From Ignavibacteria bacterium (GTDB lineage Bacteria > Bacteroidota > Ignavibacteria > Tepidaquicellales > OLB5), in NCBI GenBank assembly GCA_019912545.1, contig JAIOIK010000030.1, positions 1 to 42,007 on the forward strand: 42,007 nucleotides of DNA, in the 5' to 3' direction. Position numbers and translations under genes: made by a program. Below, piece after piece: positions 7,407 to 17,175 of this stretch. A model generated the notes under the pieces. It was not told the DNA's origin, ran no database searches, and worked only from the letters and a program-made list of their open reading frames with translations. Within the stretch, counting starts at the first letter, position 1. Every line of letters starts with the position of its first letter.

Positions 7407-8753
7407 TTGGGAAGAGAAGTGTTTAATATTAATACAAAAAGTAAGCAGCTGAAAAGAGTAGCTACTAAGAATGAAAATAGCAATTTGTTAGAGAATTACA
7501 AGTTGCGAGAAAACGTAACGACTGATGAGAGTTGGGACTTTAGAAAATCAAACACTAAAGAATTTACACATTGTTATCACCCTTATCCAGCAATGATGAT
7601 TCCACAAGTTGCAAGACGTATTTTAAATGACTATGGTAAGAAATCCAAGACCTTATTTGATCCTTTTTGCGGTACGGGAACTTCATTGGTGGAAGCGAAT
7701 CTAGTTGGCATAAATGCTATTGGTACAGATATCAATCCTCTTGCGCGGCTTATTGCTTCAACCAAAACTTCCAAAATTGATATTCAAGTTTTAGAATTAT
7801 TTCTACAAGATTTTATAAATTATTTCTTTTCAATAAGTTTTCAGATTGAAAAAGTAAAATCTGTTATAATACCTAAAGTTAAAAACATAGATTTTTGGTT
7901 CTCGAAAAACGTTCAACAAAAATTAGGTGTATTACTTGATTATATTGAAGGCATAAATGATCCATCAATCAGAAATTTTTTTAAGGTTGCTTTTAGTGAA
8001 ACAGTCCGCGAAACCTCATTCGTGAAGCAAGGTGAATTTAAGTTAGTAAGAAATAAAAATTTCAAGGACAGTCGGGAGCCGGATGTTTTTGGAGTGATGA
8101 TTATCAAGTTATCGAGAAACAAACAAGGGTTAGTTGAATTTGAAAAAACATTAAAGAATGATTCTCATGCTTCTGTTTATGGTTTCAACACAGTAAGTAA
8201 CATACCGAAAGAGATTATAAAAGAGAGTTCAATTGATATAGTCGTCACTTCGCCACCATACGGAGATTCTAAAACAACGGTTGCCTATGGGCAATATTCA
8301 AGATTATCAAATGAGTGGCTAGGTTATGAAGAAGCTAACCAAGTTGACAATATTCTTATGGGGGGGGTAAAAAGAAAACACAAACATACATTTAAAAGTG
8401 ATATCTTGAATGATGTGATATTAACTATTCAGGATGAGGACAAGGAGAGGGGTCGAGATGTCATATCTTTTTTTGAGGATTATGAAAAATCCATCAACAA
8501 TGTATCGAAAACTTTAAGAAAAGGTGGTATAGCTTGTTATGTAGTTGGAAATAGAACAGTAAAGGGTTCAAGCATACCTACTGATGAAATTACCTCACAG
8601 CTTTTTGAAGAAAACAACTTCACTCATATTGAAACTATTATAAGAAATATACCAAATAAGAGAATGCCCTCTAAAAACAGTCCCTCAAACGTAGTTGGTG
8701 TAACGGCTTCAACAATGAAGAATGAATATATAGTAGTATGCCAAAAGAACTAA
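7407..8753 (+). CDS. DNA methyltransferase of a type II R-M system (N4-cytosine/N6-adenine class)
   Basis: Motif I 'DPFCGTGTSLVEA' (about residues 86-98) binds S-adenosylmethionine, followed by 'GTDINPLA'. The catalytic motif IV is 'TSPPYGD' (about residue 281), the SPPY form typical of amino-methyltransferases, most often N4-cytosine. The N-terminal 'HCYHPYPAMMIPQVARRIL' is common in this subgroup. The roughly 190 residues between motifs probably contain target recognition. The partner nuclease starts one base after this stop codon and is MvaI/BcnI-like, which fits a CC(W/S)GG-type site. The start is uncertain: TTG 7407 gives the longest frame, GTG 7419 is also possible, and neither has a clear ribosome binding site. 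A run of eight G (8360-8367) lies inside the coding sequence. The gene seems more AT-rich than its neighbours, which suggests transfer. Confidence 0.88.
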   Translation: MGREVFNINTKSKQLKRVATKNENSNLLENYKLRENVTTDESWDFRKSNTKEFTHCYHPYPAMMIPQVARRILNDYGKKSKTLFDPFCGTGTSLVEANLVGINAIGTDINPLARLIASTKTSKIDIQVLELFLQDFINYFFSISFQIEKVKSVIIPKVKNIDFWFSKNVQQKLGVLLDYIEGINDPSIRNFFKVAFSETVRETSFVKQGEFKLVRNKNFKDSREPDVFGVMIIKLSRNKQGLVEFEKTLKNDSHASVYGFNTVSNIPKEIIKESSIDIVVTSPPYGDSKTTVAYGQYSRLSNEWLGYEEANQVDNILMGGVKRKHKHTFKSDILNDVILTIQDEDKERGRDVISFFEDYEKSINNVSKTLRKGGIACYVVGNRTVKGSSIPTDEITSQLFEENNFTHIETIIRNIPNKRMPSKNSPSNVVGVTASTMKNEYIVVCQKN

Positions 8754-8754
8754 A

Positions 8755-9456
8755 ATGAGGCTATCAGAATTAATCAAACGGCTTCGGTCTTTAAAAGACA
8801 AAGGATTCATCCCTACACCCCGAAAGGGGCCAACTGGCGTTGGACACTGTTTTGAACAAGAGTTAGGCGCGAATGAGTCTAATATACCTATACCCGATGT
8901 TGGTGGCAGAGTTGAACTCAAAGGAACAAGAAGAAAAGCGAATTCATTGATTACTCTTTTTACTTTCAATAGAGCTGTTTGGTTAATGAAACAGAAAGAT
9001 CTAATCTATAAATATGGTTATAAAGATGATGATGGAAGACAATCTCTATACAGCACTGTAAGCAACAGGGCGCCAAATACACAAGGTTTCTACATAAAGC
9101 TTGATACCAAAAAGAACTTGATCATCTTAAAACACAAAGATTCAAGTACTCACCTTGCTGAGTGGAGTACTTATGTACTAGCTGGTAAGTTTATGACTAA
9201 AATGGACAGAATAATATTAGGATTTGCTGAAAACAAAGATATTGAAGGTAAAGAACATTTTCATTTTACAGAAGCTGTATTACTAGAAAACCCTACCCCG
9301 GAAAAATTTTTGGAAGCTTTCAACAGAAGCGAAATGTTACTTGACTTACGTATGCATATTAACCAGAAAGGTGGCGTTAGAAATCATGGAACTGGGTTTA
9401 GAATATCTGAAAAGAATTTGTTGTTGCTTTATTCAAAAAAAAGAAAACTTTTATAG
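8755..9456 (+). CDS. Type II restriction endonuclease, MvaI/BcnI-like
   Basis: The N-terminal pattern 'GPTGVGHCFEQELGANES' followed by 'IPDVGGRVELKGTRR' matches the MvaI/BcnI family, a PD-(D/E)xK nuclease fold. The candidate catalytic set is D48, E54 and K56 (PD...ExK). H211 in 'RNHGTGF' stands where this family has a conserved C-terminal histidine. MvaI cuts CCWGG and BcnI cuts CCSGG, and both act as monomers; the specificity here cannot be read directly. The length of 233 residues is close to that of the family. Its start lies one base after the methyltransferase stop, so the two are coupled. Confidence 0.85.
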   Translation: MRLSELIKRLRSLKDKGFIPTPRKGPTGVGHCFEQELGANESNIPIPDVGGRVELKGTRRKANSLITLFTFNRAVWLMKQKDLIYKYGYKDDDGRQSLYSTVSNRAPNTQGFYIKLDTKKNLIILKHKDSSTHLAEWSTYVLAGKFMTKMDRIILGFAENKDIEGKEHFHFTEAVLLENPTPEKFLEAFNRSEMLLDLRMHINQKGGVRNHGTGFRISEKNLLLLYSKKRKLL

Positions 9457-9507
9457 TTTCTAGAAGTAAAATGTAACAATGCAAGTATGTTAAAGTTAAT
9501 TAAATCT

Positions 9508-9963
9508 TTATGTATTTATTTTTTTATCCTCTATCTTCTTTACTTTTTCTAATCTCCTAACATATCTTTCTTCGGGTTTGAATTTTGCGTTAAGGAATAT
9601 ATTTATAATTTCTTCTGCAAGAGATTTGCCTACAATTCCTCCGCCAAGGCAAATTACATTCATATCATCATCTTCTACGCCCTGGTGCGCGGAAAATGTA
9701 TCATGGCATATTGCAGCACGGATTCCTTTGAATTTGTTTGCAGCAACACATGCGCCAACTCCGCTGCCGCATATTAAAACTCCTTTTTTTGCTTCACCTG
9801 CCTGTATCTTCTTTGCAATGAGCTCAGCAATATCCGGATAGTCAATCGAATCAGTTGAAAACGTGCCAACATCAATTACATCAAAGCTGTGAGCCAGTGT
9901 TTTTTTAAGATCTTCTTTTAAAGCATATCCTCTGTGATCAGCTCCAATAATTATCTTTTCCAT
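9508..9963 (-). CDS. rpiB: Ribose-5-phosphate isomerase B
   Basis: RpiB interconverts ribose 5-phosphate and ribulose 5-phosphate in the pentose phosphate pathway. Visible signatures are 'IIIGADHRGYALKEDLK' at the N-terminus, with H10 and R11, and 'GVLICGSGVGACVAANK' with the candidate catalytic C65. 'IRAAICHDTFSAHQG' follows. The histidine that E. coli RpiB carries in its 'EHNDAN' stretch is replaced here by an 'EDDDMN' stretch, as in some other RpiB/LacAB proteins. Length (151) is normal. It is a single gene, convergent with the R-M genes and divergent from the sensor kinase. Confidence 0.93.
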   Translation of the reverse strand: MEKIIIGADHRGYALKEDLKKTLAHSFDVIDVGTFSTDSIDYPDIAELIAKKIQAGEAKKGVLICGSGVGACVAANKFKGIRAAICHDTFSAHQGVEDDDMNVICLGGGIVGKSLAEEIINIFLNAKFKPEERYVRRLEKVKKIEDKKINT

Positions 9964-10069
9964 GGTGCAAATTAACTATTAATTAACTAAGTATCAATAA
10001 ATAAAGAAGTTAGTTTGTAGTCATTTTGATTATATGAAAAGGAACCCTAATTTGTTATATTAGAATTAT

Positions 10070-10089
10070 TGTAAACATAATAGTTTACA
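10070..10089. promoter_or_regulatory. Inverted repeat TGTAAAC / GTTTACA between rpiB and the kinase
   Basis: Perfect 7-bp arms around ATAATA, in the divergent gap and 125 bases before the kinase start. Its position and AT-rich form suit an operator, but no regulator can be named. Confidence 0.3.
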
Positions 10090-10213
10090 GCAAACTGGTT
10101 ATTTTGTATTTGGGTGAAAAGTTAATCAGATAATGTATTATCATTGATATTTTTTTCCTTATGAAGAAACTCAGTATCCAAAAACATAAGACAAATTCAA
10201 ATTAGTTCAAGTA

Positions 10214-13200
10214 ATGTCAATTGGCAAGAACCAGAGAAAAGCTTTCAAATCCAAAAGCCCGAAATATACTTCACCAAAATCCCATTTACCACGAATCCCA
10301 ATAAAAGAAACGAAATTTCTAAGATCATTTTATGCAGAACCGCTTGTTGCATCTATCATTTCTGCTTCAACAGGAAAATATATTGATGTAAACATTCGCT
10401 TTGAGGAATTTTTTGGTTTAAGCAGAAAAGATGTCATTGGCAAATCACCACTTGAACTTGATATATGGGCAAAGAAAAGCCACCGTAAAAAAGCGGCTAA
10501 GGATTTCCTGCAGGAAGGATCATTTGGCAAGTTTTCTCTGAGAGTCATAGCGGCAGGCGGAAAGATAGCAGACGTTTTTGCAGTAAGCGAAGTTATTAAT
10601 TTTAAAGGCGAAGATTGTTACCTGGGGCGTTTATATGATATCACGGGGCAGATAGAAGCATCAAAGAAGCTAAAGGAAGGCGAACAGAAGTTCAGTAACC
10701 TTGTAGAGAACTCACTTGACGTGATTTACGAATTCGATATTAAGCATCATTGTTACAAGTATATTAGTCCGTCATCAAAAGAAATACTTGGCATAAAGCC
10801 AGAGGTATTCCTGAGGAAAAAGTCCGGTGTAATACTATCATTAATTCTCGGTGAAGACAGAAATGAAATAATTGAACATAATAAAATGATCTCAGCATCA
10901 AGAGGCCCGGGCAAGAAAAGCTTTTATATCGAGTACAGGATAAAGTACGGAAAGAAAGATCTAAAGTGGCTGGCGGATAACCGTACTGTAATTTATGACA
11001 ACAACGGCAGGCCGGAGAGTATGATAGGTAATATCACAGATGTTACCTACCGCAAGAATGCACAGGAAGAACTTCTGAAGAGCTATGAGCTGCAAAAAGG
11101 ATATTTAGGTCTTCTAACAACAATACAGGATGCATTGCCGGCATATGTTGCAATGCTTGATAAAACCGGTACAATTGTAACCGTTAATGAATCATGGAGC
11201 AGGTTTGATGCAGGCAGCTCACTTGTACATAAAAGTCACACGGCAGGCATAAATTATATTTCTGTTTGCGATAATGCCAGATGCATGTGTTCGAACGAAT
11301 CCCGCAAAATTGCAGTAGGTATAAAAAAAGTACTCAAAGGGGTATTGGAAGAATTCCAGACCGAGTACCCATGCCACTTTCCGGATAAGCAAAGATGGTA
11401 CCGTTTGCTTGTTTCACCAATTGGCAAAACCAAACCTACCGGTGCAGTTGTAATGCACATTGATATAACAGAGCAAAAACTTGCAGATCTATCTTTGGAA
11501 GATAGTGAAACACAGTACAGACTGTTATTCCACAACAATCCGCTTCCTATGTTCATTTATGATGTTGATACTATGATGATAGTTGCTGCAAATAATGCTG
11601 CAATTCGCCACTATGGTTATTCAAGAAGGGAGATCCTGAAGCTCAGCCTTCATGATATCAGGACGGCTGCAGACAGAGCAGGATTTACAGAACACTGGGA
11701 AAAAGAAACAGCCTCAAATCGCAAATGCAAATCGGCAAACGTTGGGATATGGAAACATTTGAAGAAAAATGGAGAGATCATTGACGTAGATATAACAAGA
11801 GCATGTGTAAATTTTGAAGGCAAAAAAGCAATATTGATCCTGGCAGAAGACGTAACGGAGAGATTAAAAAGCGAAAGATCATTTAAAAAGAAAAAATCAG
11901 ATATTGAGCTTCTGTATAAAGCAGGGAAAGAACTATCCGGCACACTGGATTTACATAAGATACTTGATAAGATATACAGGATTGTCAAGGAAAATTTACA
12001 GTGTGACTCGATGATAATTTCATCTTACAATAATAAGGAAAAAGAGATTAAGTGCCTTGCAGCCTGGCAGGAAGACGTTAAGCAAGATGTATCGAAGCTC
12101 CCGCCGCTCAACCTTGCGCCTAAAGGCCTGGGAATCCAAAGCGAGATAATCAGAACACGGAAAGCTAAGATTGTTAAAGATTATGAGAGATACACAAAGA
12201 ACTGTTTAACAAGGCTGGATTATAATAAGCACGGCGAAGAAGTACCTTTAGGTTCTAAAACCACAAAGGTGAATAATTCAGCTCTGCTGGTTCCTTTGAA
12301 ACTTGAAGGAAAAGTCATTGGTGTTGTACAGGTGTTGAGTTGTGAACATAATGCCTACACAACTGACGATCTTAAAATGCTTGAAGCGCTTTTATCACAG
12401 CTCAGCGCAGCAATGGCAAACGCAAAGCTTTACCAGCAGGCGCAATTGGAAATAAGCGAAAGGGAAAAAGCACAGTCGGAGCTCAAAAAGAAGAAAGACG
12501 AAGTCACAATTCTTTATAATGCAGAAAGAGAGCTTGCAAGTTCATTAGATACAAATGAAGTTTACGATAAAATATACAGGATCGTATCGGAATTGATCCC
12601 GTGTGAATCAATGGTCATCTCCTCTTTTGAGAAAACAAGCAGCAAAATAAATTGCCTTGCCGCCTGGATAAAAGATAAAAAACTTGATAATTCAAAATTT
12701 CCCGAATTGCTGCTTGATAAAACAGGGAAAGGATTTCAAAGCAGGGTTATAATAACCGGAAAATCATTGATCGTGGATAATTTTAGTGAATATGCCGCGA
12801 AAAACAAAAGTATAACCTATGTTTATAAAGATAATACGGTGAAGAAAGACCTGACGGAAGGAGATAAAATAAACAGATCAGCCCTGCTGGTTCCTATGAT
12901 GCTTAAAGGCAATGCCATAGGAGTAATACAGGTATTAAGTTACCGTAAGAATATTTATACTCAGGCTCATTTGCGGGTGCTGGAAGCTCTTTCGGCACAG
13001 ATCTCGGCTGCGACTGCAAATGCAAAGCTGTATTCACTGGCACAGACAGAGATCACAGAAAGGAAAAAAGCTGAAGAAGCATTTCGCAGGAAATCCAACG
13101 AGACATCAGTTTTGTATGAAGCGCAAAAAGAGCTGTCAAAAACACTTGACCTGAATTCGGTATATAACAATTCATACAGGATAATTTCAGGGCTTATGCC

Positions 13201-15295
13201 TTGTGATACGATGATGGTTTCTTCATATGATAAAAAAGATAATATGATCAGGGTTCTAAGTGTATGGACAGAGGGACATAAACCAGCCCTGAAGGAATTA
13301 CCGCCTATCCCGCTTGCGCCAAAAGGCTATGGCATACAGAGCAATGTTATACATACAGGCGAATCTCTTCTGATACTTGATTATAAAAGCTATTTCAAAA
13401 AATCAATAAATAAATACACCTTTACTGACGACAAGCTGGATAAGAATATAAAAAGTATATATTCTTCGGCGATGATAGTCCCAATGAAGGTTGAGGGCAG
13501 TGTAATTGGGACAATACAGGTTTTGAGCTTTAAGAAAGATGCTTACACTGAAAATGATCTCAGGATGCTTGAAACTTTGACAACTCACATTACAGCCGCT
13601 ACTGCAAATGCAGAGCTTTACCAGCAGGCACAAAGTGAAATACTTGAAAGGACAAAAGCAGAAAAGCAGCTGAGGGAAAGGACTGATGAGATAACACTGC
13701 TTTATGAATCATACCGGGATCTAACAAGTACACTTGATACAAAAGTTATATACGGCAAAGTTTATGATGTAATACGGAAAATAATGCCCTGCGATGCAAT
13801 GTCAATTATCAGCATGGAAAAGATCTCAGGTGACATGAAGTTTGTCTCGTTATGGCAGGATGATATTTGTCATGATACAACTAATATCCCCATGATGAAG
13901 TATAACCCAGAAAATAAAGGGATAATTACTGAACTGATAAAAACAGGAGAGCCGAGGATCTATAATAACTATTATGACGTGGTACAGAAGAACCCGAGTA
14001 TGTTCGCAGTTGATAATAAAGGCGAGATATCAAAGCAGTTGAGCGAAGAAGATGATGTGCCGATAACGAGATCGGCAATTTTAGTGCCGATGAAAATAGA
14101 GAACAGCATAATAGGCGTTATTACTGTTTACAGTTACGAAAAGGAAGCGTATAAGGAAGAAAACCTTAAGATACTTGAGGCGCTGACAACAGAGCTTTCT
14201 GCGGCTACACTCAATGCAATGCTCTACCAGCAGGCACAAAAAGAAATTGAAGAACGTATCAGGAATGAAGAAGAGTTAACAATTATCAAAAAGAATCTTG
14301 AAGAAGCACAAAGGATCGCACATATTGGAAGCTGGTTTTTTGATATAGAATCTAACATGATGACAAATTCAGATGAAGTATACACAATACTCGGTATAAA
14401 ACCCACACCCGAAGGATTTGAATTTGATCAGGCTATGAATTTTGTGCATGATGATGACAGGAAGCAAACGATGAAAAATATTAAGGATGCAATTAAAAAT
14501 AAAAAATCGTATGTTAACGAAGACAGGATAATAAGGCCTGACGGTGAAGTAAGATACGTGAAGCTAATGGGCGAGCCTGCCTTTGATGACAAGGGAAATT
14601 ATAAAGGTATTCACGGCACGATACAGGATATAACTGAGATAAAACTGATAAATGGTGAGCTTATGAGGTCACTTAGCGAAAAAGAAATGATGCTTAAAGA
14701 AATACATCACAGGGTTAAGAATAATCTTCAGGTTGTTTCCAGCCTGCTAAGGCTTCAATCTGATAAGATAAGCGACCGCACTGCAATTGATTATCTTAAG
14801 CAGAGCGAGCAGCGTGTTAAATCAATGGCGCTTATACACCAGCAGCTTTACCGTACTAAGGATCTTTCGAAAATAGATTTCAGGGAATACCTTAAAGAAC
14901 TATGTTCATACCTGATATTTGCCTACGGCGTAAACTCTCAGAAAATTTCACTTCAGATCGAGTTAGATGAAACATATTTTGGAATAGATACTGCCTTGCC
15001 ATGCGGCTTGATAGTTAACGAACTCCTGACGAATTCCATAAAGCATGCTTATCCGGGGAACAGAACAGGAAATATTGTAATTAAATTGTATAAAGATGAC
15101 TCGAATACTAATCACCTTACGGTTAAGGATGACGGCATTGGGGGTAAACTTGATTTCAAGAATGCTGAAACACTTGGATTAGAGCTGGTTAGCACATTAA
15201 CCGAACAGCTTGATGGTGAAATAACTTCATGCTGCAATGGAGGAACTGAAATAACCATCAGTTTCGCTGACCAGAAGAATAAAAGCACCAATTAA
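10214..15295 (+). CDS. Multi-sensor histidine kinase: 5 PAS, 4 tandem GAF, HisKA_2
   Basis: A 1693-residue cytoplasmic sensor kinase with no evident membrane segment. PAS-like domains lie at about 35-145, 158-286, 303-415 and 432-553. Four homologous GAF units follow at about 561-743, 759-946, 963-1143 and 1156-1341, each opening '(T)xLYxAxxELSxTLD...KIYRI', centred on '(I)PCDxM', and closing 'LSAATANAxLYQQAQxEI'. A fifth PAS (1363-1476) precedes the HisKA_2 block 'EIHHRVKNNLQ' (candidate phospho-acceptor H1499) and an HATPase with N-box 'IVNELLTNSIKHA' and 'DDGIGG'. The GAF repeats come from internal duplication. GAF and PAS ligands cannot be predicted. It has no receiver domain; the next gene, 16 bases on, supplies one. 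Confidence 0.93.
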   Translation: MSIGKNQRKAFKSKSPKYTSPKSHLPRIPIKETKFLRSFYAEPLVASIISASTGKYIDVNIRFEEFFGLSRKDVIGKSPLELDIWAKKSHRKKAAKDFLQEGSFGKFSLRVIAAGGKIADVFAVSEVINFKGEDCYLGRLYDITGQIEASKKLKEGEQKFSNLVENSLDVIYEFDIKHHCYKYISPSSKEILGIKPEVFLRKKSGVILSLILGEDRNEIIEHNKMISASRGPGKKSFYIEYRIKYGKKDLKWLADNRTVIYDNNGRPESMIGNITDVTYRKNAQEELLKSYELQKGYLGLLTTIQDALPAYVAMLDKTGTIVTVNESWSRFDAGSSLVHKSHTAGINYISVCDNARCMCSNESRKIAVGIKKVLKGVLEEFQTEYPCHFPDKQRWYRLLVSPIGKTKPTGAVVMHIDITEQKLADLSLEDSETQYRLLFHNNPLPMFIYDVDTMMIVAANNAAIRHYGYSRREILKLSLHDIRTAADRAGFTEHWEKETASNRKCKSANVGIWKHLKKNGEIIDVDITRACVNFEGKKAILILAEDVTERLKSERSFKKKKSDIELLYKAGKELSGTLDLHKILDKIYRIVKENLQCDSMIISSYNNKEKEIKCLAAWQEDVKQDVSKLPPLNLAPKGLGIQSEIIRTRKAKIVKDYERYTKNCLTRLDYNKHGEEVPLGSKTTKVNNSALLVPLKLEGKVIGVVQVLSCEHNAYTTDDLKMLEALLSQLSAAMANAKLYQQAQLEISEREKAQSELKKKKDEVTILYNAERELASSLDTNEVYDKIYRIVSELIPCESMVISSFEKTSSKINCLAAWIKDKKLDNSKFPELLLDKTGKGFQSRVIITGKSLIVDNFSEYAAKNKSITYVYKDNTVKKDLTEGDKINRSALLVPMMLKGNAIGVIQVLSYRKNIYTQAHLRVLEALSAQISAATANAKLYSLAQTEITERKKAEEAFRRKSNETSVLYEAQKELSKTLDLNSVYNNSYRIISGLMPCDTMMVSSYDKKDNMIRVLSVWTEGHKPALKELPPIPLAPKGYGIQSNVIHTGESLLILDYKSYFKKSINKYTFTDDKLDKNIKSIYSSAMIVPMKVEGSVIGTIQVLSFKKDAYTENDLRMLETLTTHITAATANAELYQQAQSEILERTKAEKQLRERTDEITLLYESYRDLTSTLDTKVIYGKVYDVIRKIMPCDAMSIISMEKISGDMKFVSLWQDDICHDTTNIPMMKYNPENKGIITELIKTGEPRIYNNYYDVVQKNPSMFAVDNKGEISKQLSEEDDVPITRSAILVPMKIENSIIGVITVYSYEKEAYKEENLKILEALTTELSAATLNAMLYQQAQKEIEERIRNEEELTIIKKNLEEAQRIAHIGSWFFDIESNMMTNSDEVYTILGIKPTPEGFEFDQAMNFVHDDDRKQTMKNIKDAIKNKKSYVNEDRIIRPDGEVRYVKLMGEPAFDDKGNYKGIHGTIQDITEIKLINGELMRSLSEKEMMLKEIHHRVKNNLQVVSSLLRLQSDKISDRTAIDYLKQSEQRVKSMALIHQQLYRTKDLSKIDFREYLKELCSYLIFAYGVNSQKISLQIELDETYFGIDTALPCGLIVNELLTNSIKHAYPGNRTGNIVIKLYKDDSNTNHLTVKDDGIGGKLDFKNAETLGLELVSTLTEQLDGEITSCCNGGTEITISFADQKNKSTN

Positions 15296-15311
15296 AATTA
15301 TTTTTTAAAGT

Positions 15312-16778
15312 ATGAATTTGATGTTTAAAAAATTGAAGATCCTGATTGTTGAAGATGAAAAGATCATAGCAAAGGATATAGAGTCAACGCTCAAGCGAAT
15401 CGGGCATGAATCCGCCGGCACAGTATCCAGAGGCGATGAGGCAATTAAGCAGGCAATGGAGCTTAAACCCGACCTTATTCTGATGGATATAACCCTGAAA
15501 GGTGAAGTTGACGGCATTGAAGCAGCAAAGATAATTAATGAGACCGAACATATTCCGATAGTATATATTACCGCGCACCAGGATGAAGACACTATAGAAA
15601 AAAGTAAAGCAACAAATCCTTATGGATATATTACTAAGCCGCTTGATGACCGGGATCTTAATACTGCGATCAATTCTGCAATATACAGGTTTGATGTAGA
15701 AAAACGGCTTAAAGAAGCAGAAGAGAGATATTTCAGGCTTAGCGAAAATGCAGTTGATATGATATATACCGAAGACGCTGCAACTTCTTCATATAAATAT
15801 GTAAACCGCTCGGCATATGAGCTTACCGGTTACAAGCCCTCGGAATTCTACGAATCACCCGGACTTATTGAAAGAATTGTTCATCCTGAGTGGAAAGAAC
15901 TCTACAATTTCTGCAGAAACCAGATCCTGACGGGAGAGCTGCCCGTGCCGTTTGAGTTTATGATTGTTCACAAATCAGGAAAAGAAAAATGGCTGAACCA
16001 GAGAAGTGTGGTAGTAAAAGACAAAAAACATAATTCAGTATTAATTGAAGCAATAGTTACAGATGTTACGGAAAGAAGAAATCATGAAAAACAGCTTGAG
16101 AGCACTACCGAAAAGCTAAGAGCACTTTCCAATTATCTTCAGAAAGTAAGGGAGGAGGAAAGACTTCATATATCAAGAGAAATACATGATGAGCTTGGAC
16201 AGGACCTGACCGTTTTGAAAATGGACCTATCTATGCTTGGGAAAAAAGCATTGAAGGAAGATTCTGTTTTAAGTATGAAAGATGTTGTTGCTGAAATGAA
16301 GAGAATAAATTCTTCAATTGACGAAATTGTTAACAAGGTAAGAAAGATCGCCACAGATCTCAGGCCGGATATTCTGGATAAACTTGGACTGGTTGAAGCA
16401 ATTGAATGGCACTCGGGGGAATTTGAAAAACGCACGGGCATTAAGTGCAGTTATGAACTTTGTGAACAGGATTTTGAACTTAACATTGAAAAAGCTATCA
16501 GCATGTTCAGAGTATTACAGGAAACGTTTACCAATATTGCGAGGCACGCTAACGCAGAAAGTGTTAAAGTAAACCTTGTTAACCAAAATGGATTCCTGAG
16601 CCTAACTGTTGAAGATAATGGCAAAGGAATTACAGAGGAAGAGATCGAGAAATCAACTTCTCTTGGTATCCTGGGAATGAGAGAAAGAATTACACTGCTT
16701 GGAGGTATGTGGCACATTAAAGGAAGTAAGGATAAGGGTACAAAAGTAACAATTAATGTACCTTTGGATGCAGTTTAG
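15312..16778 (+). CDS. REC-PAS-histidine kinase (HisKA_3), phosphorelay partner
   Basis: Residues 8-125 are a receiver domain with acidic pocket E14/D15, phospho-acceptor D59 ('LILMD'), T87 and K109 ('YITKP'). A PAS domain with a PAC tail spans about 135-255 ('DVTERR'). The kinase part has the HisKA_3 motif 'EIHDELGQDLT' with candidate H292, then the HATPase with 'ETFTNIARHANA', 'DNGKGI' and 'LGILGMRER'. HisKA_3 kinases normally phosphorylate NarL/LuxR-type regulators; none is adjacent. Its receiver probably takes phosphate from the upstream kinase, so the pair forms a relay in which one kinase tunes another. Confidence 0.93.
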   Translation: MNLMFKKLKILIVEDEKIIAKDIESTLKRIGHESAGTVSRGDEAIKQAMELKPDLILMDITLKGEVDGIEAAKIINETEHIPIVYITAHQDEDTIEKSKATNPYGYITKPLDDRDLNTAINSAIYRFDVEKRLKEAEERYFRLSENAVDMIYTEDAATSSYKYVNRSAYELTGYKPSEFYESPGLIERIVHPEWKELYNFCRNQILTGELPVPFEFMIVHKSGKEKWLNQRSVVVKDKKHNSVLIEAIVTDVTERRNHEKQLESTTEKLRALSNYLQKVREEERLHISREIHDELGQDLTVLKMDLSMLGKKALKEDSVLSMKDVVAEMKRINSSIDEIVNKVRKIATDLRPDILDKLGLVEAIEWHSGEFEKRTGIKCSYELCEQDFELNIEKAISMFRVLQETFTNIARHANAESVKVNLVNQNGFLSLTVEDNGKGITEEEIEKSTSLGILGMRERITLLGGMWHIKGSKDKGTKVTINVPLDAV

Positions 16779-17014
16779 TTGTAATAGAAACTATTACATG
16801 TGTTTAGTCATTTAAACTATTTGAAAGCCAGGCGTCTAAAACTATATTTGTGTGGTTAGTCGATGAACCCTTGTGATTTTTTGAAAAAAGTACCCTTATG
16901 AGATTTTTAAATGCCAAAGAGGCATTACGATTTATTAGTTCAGTCTAAAGCTTTTCCTCCCAGAAAGCCGGACTGGACTTTTTTTATGTAGTATAGAACG
17001 TCTATTATCATGTT

Positions 17015-17042
17015 GTGGTGTCAGGTATTCACCTGACGCCAC
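17015..17042. repeat. 12-bp palindromic repeat, GTGGTGTCAGGT / ACCTGACGCCAC
   Basis: Arms of 12 bases around ATTC with a single G-T type mismatch. No T-run follows. A second small palindrome, CGCCTGCAGGCG, lies at 17064-17075. Confidence 0.6.
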
Positions 17043-17175
17043 TATGAAACAAAGCATTGATATCGCCTGCAGGCGGTTACGGTATAGTGGATGAACACCA
17101 AAGAAGCTTGACTGGATTTAAGAAGTGAAATCTTTGCGAGCGAAGCGAAGCAATCTTATAGAGGCAAGATAAAAA

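Noticed and set aside
9578-9841. 87-codon frame opposite rpiB
   Set aside because: Shadow of rpiB on the other strand.
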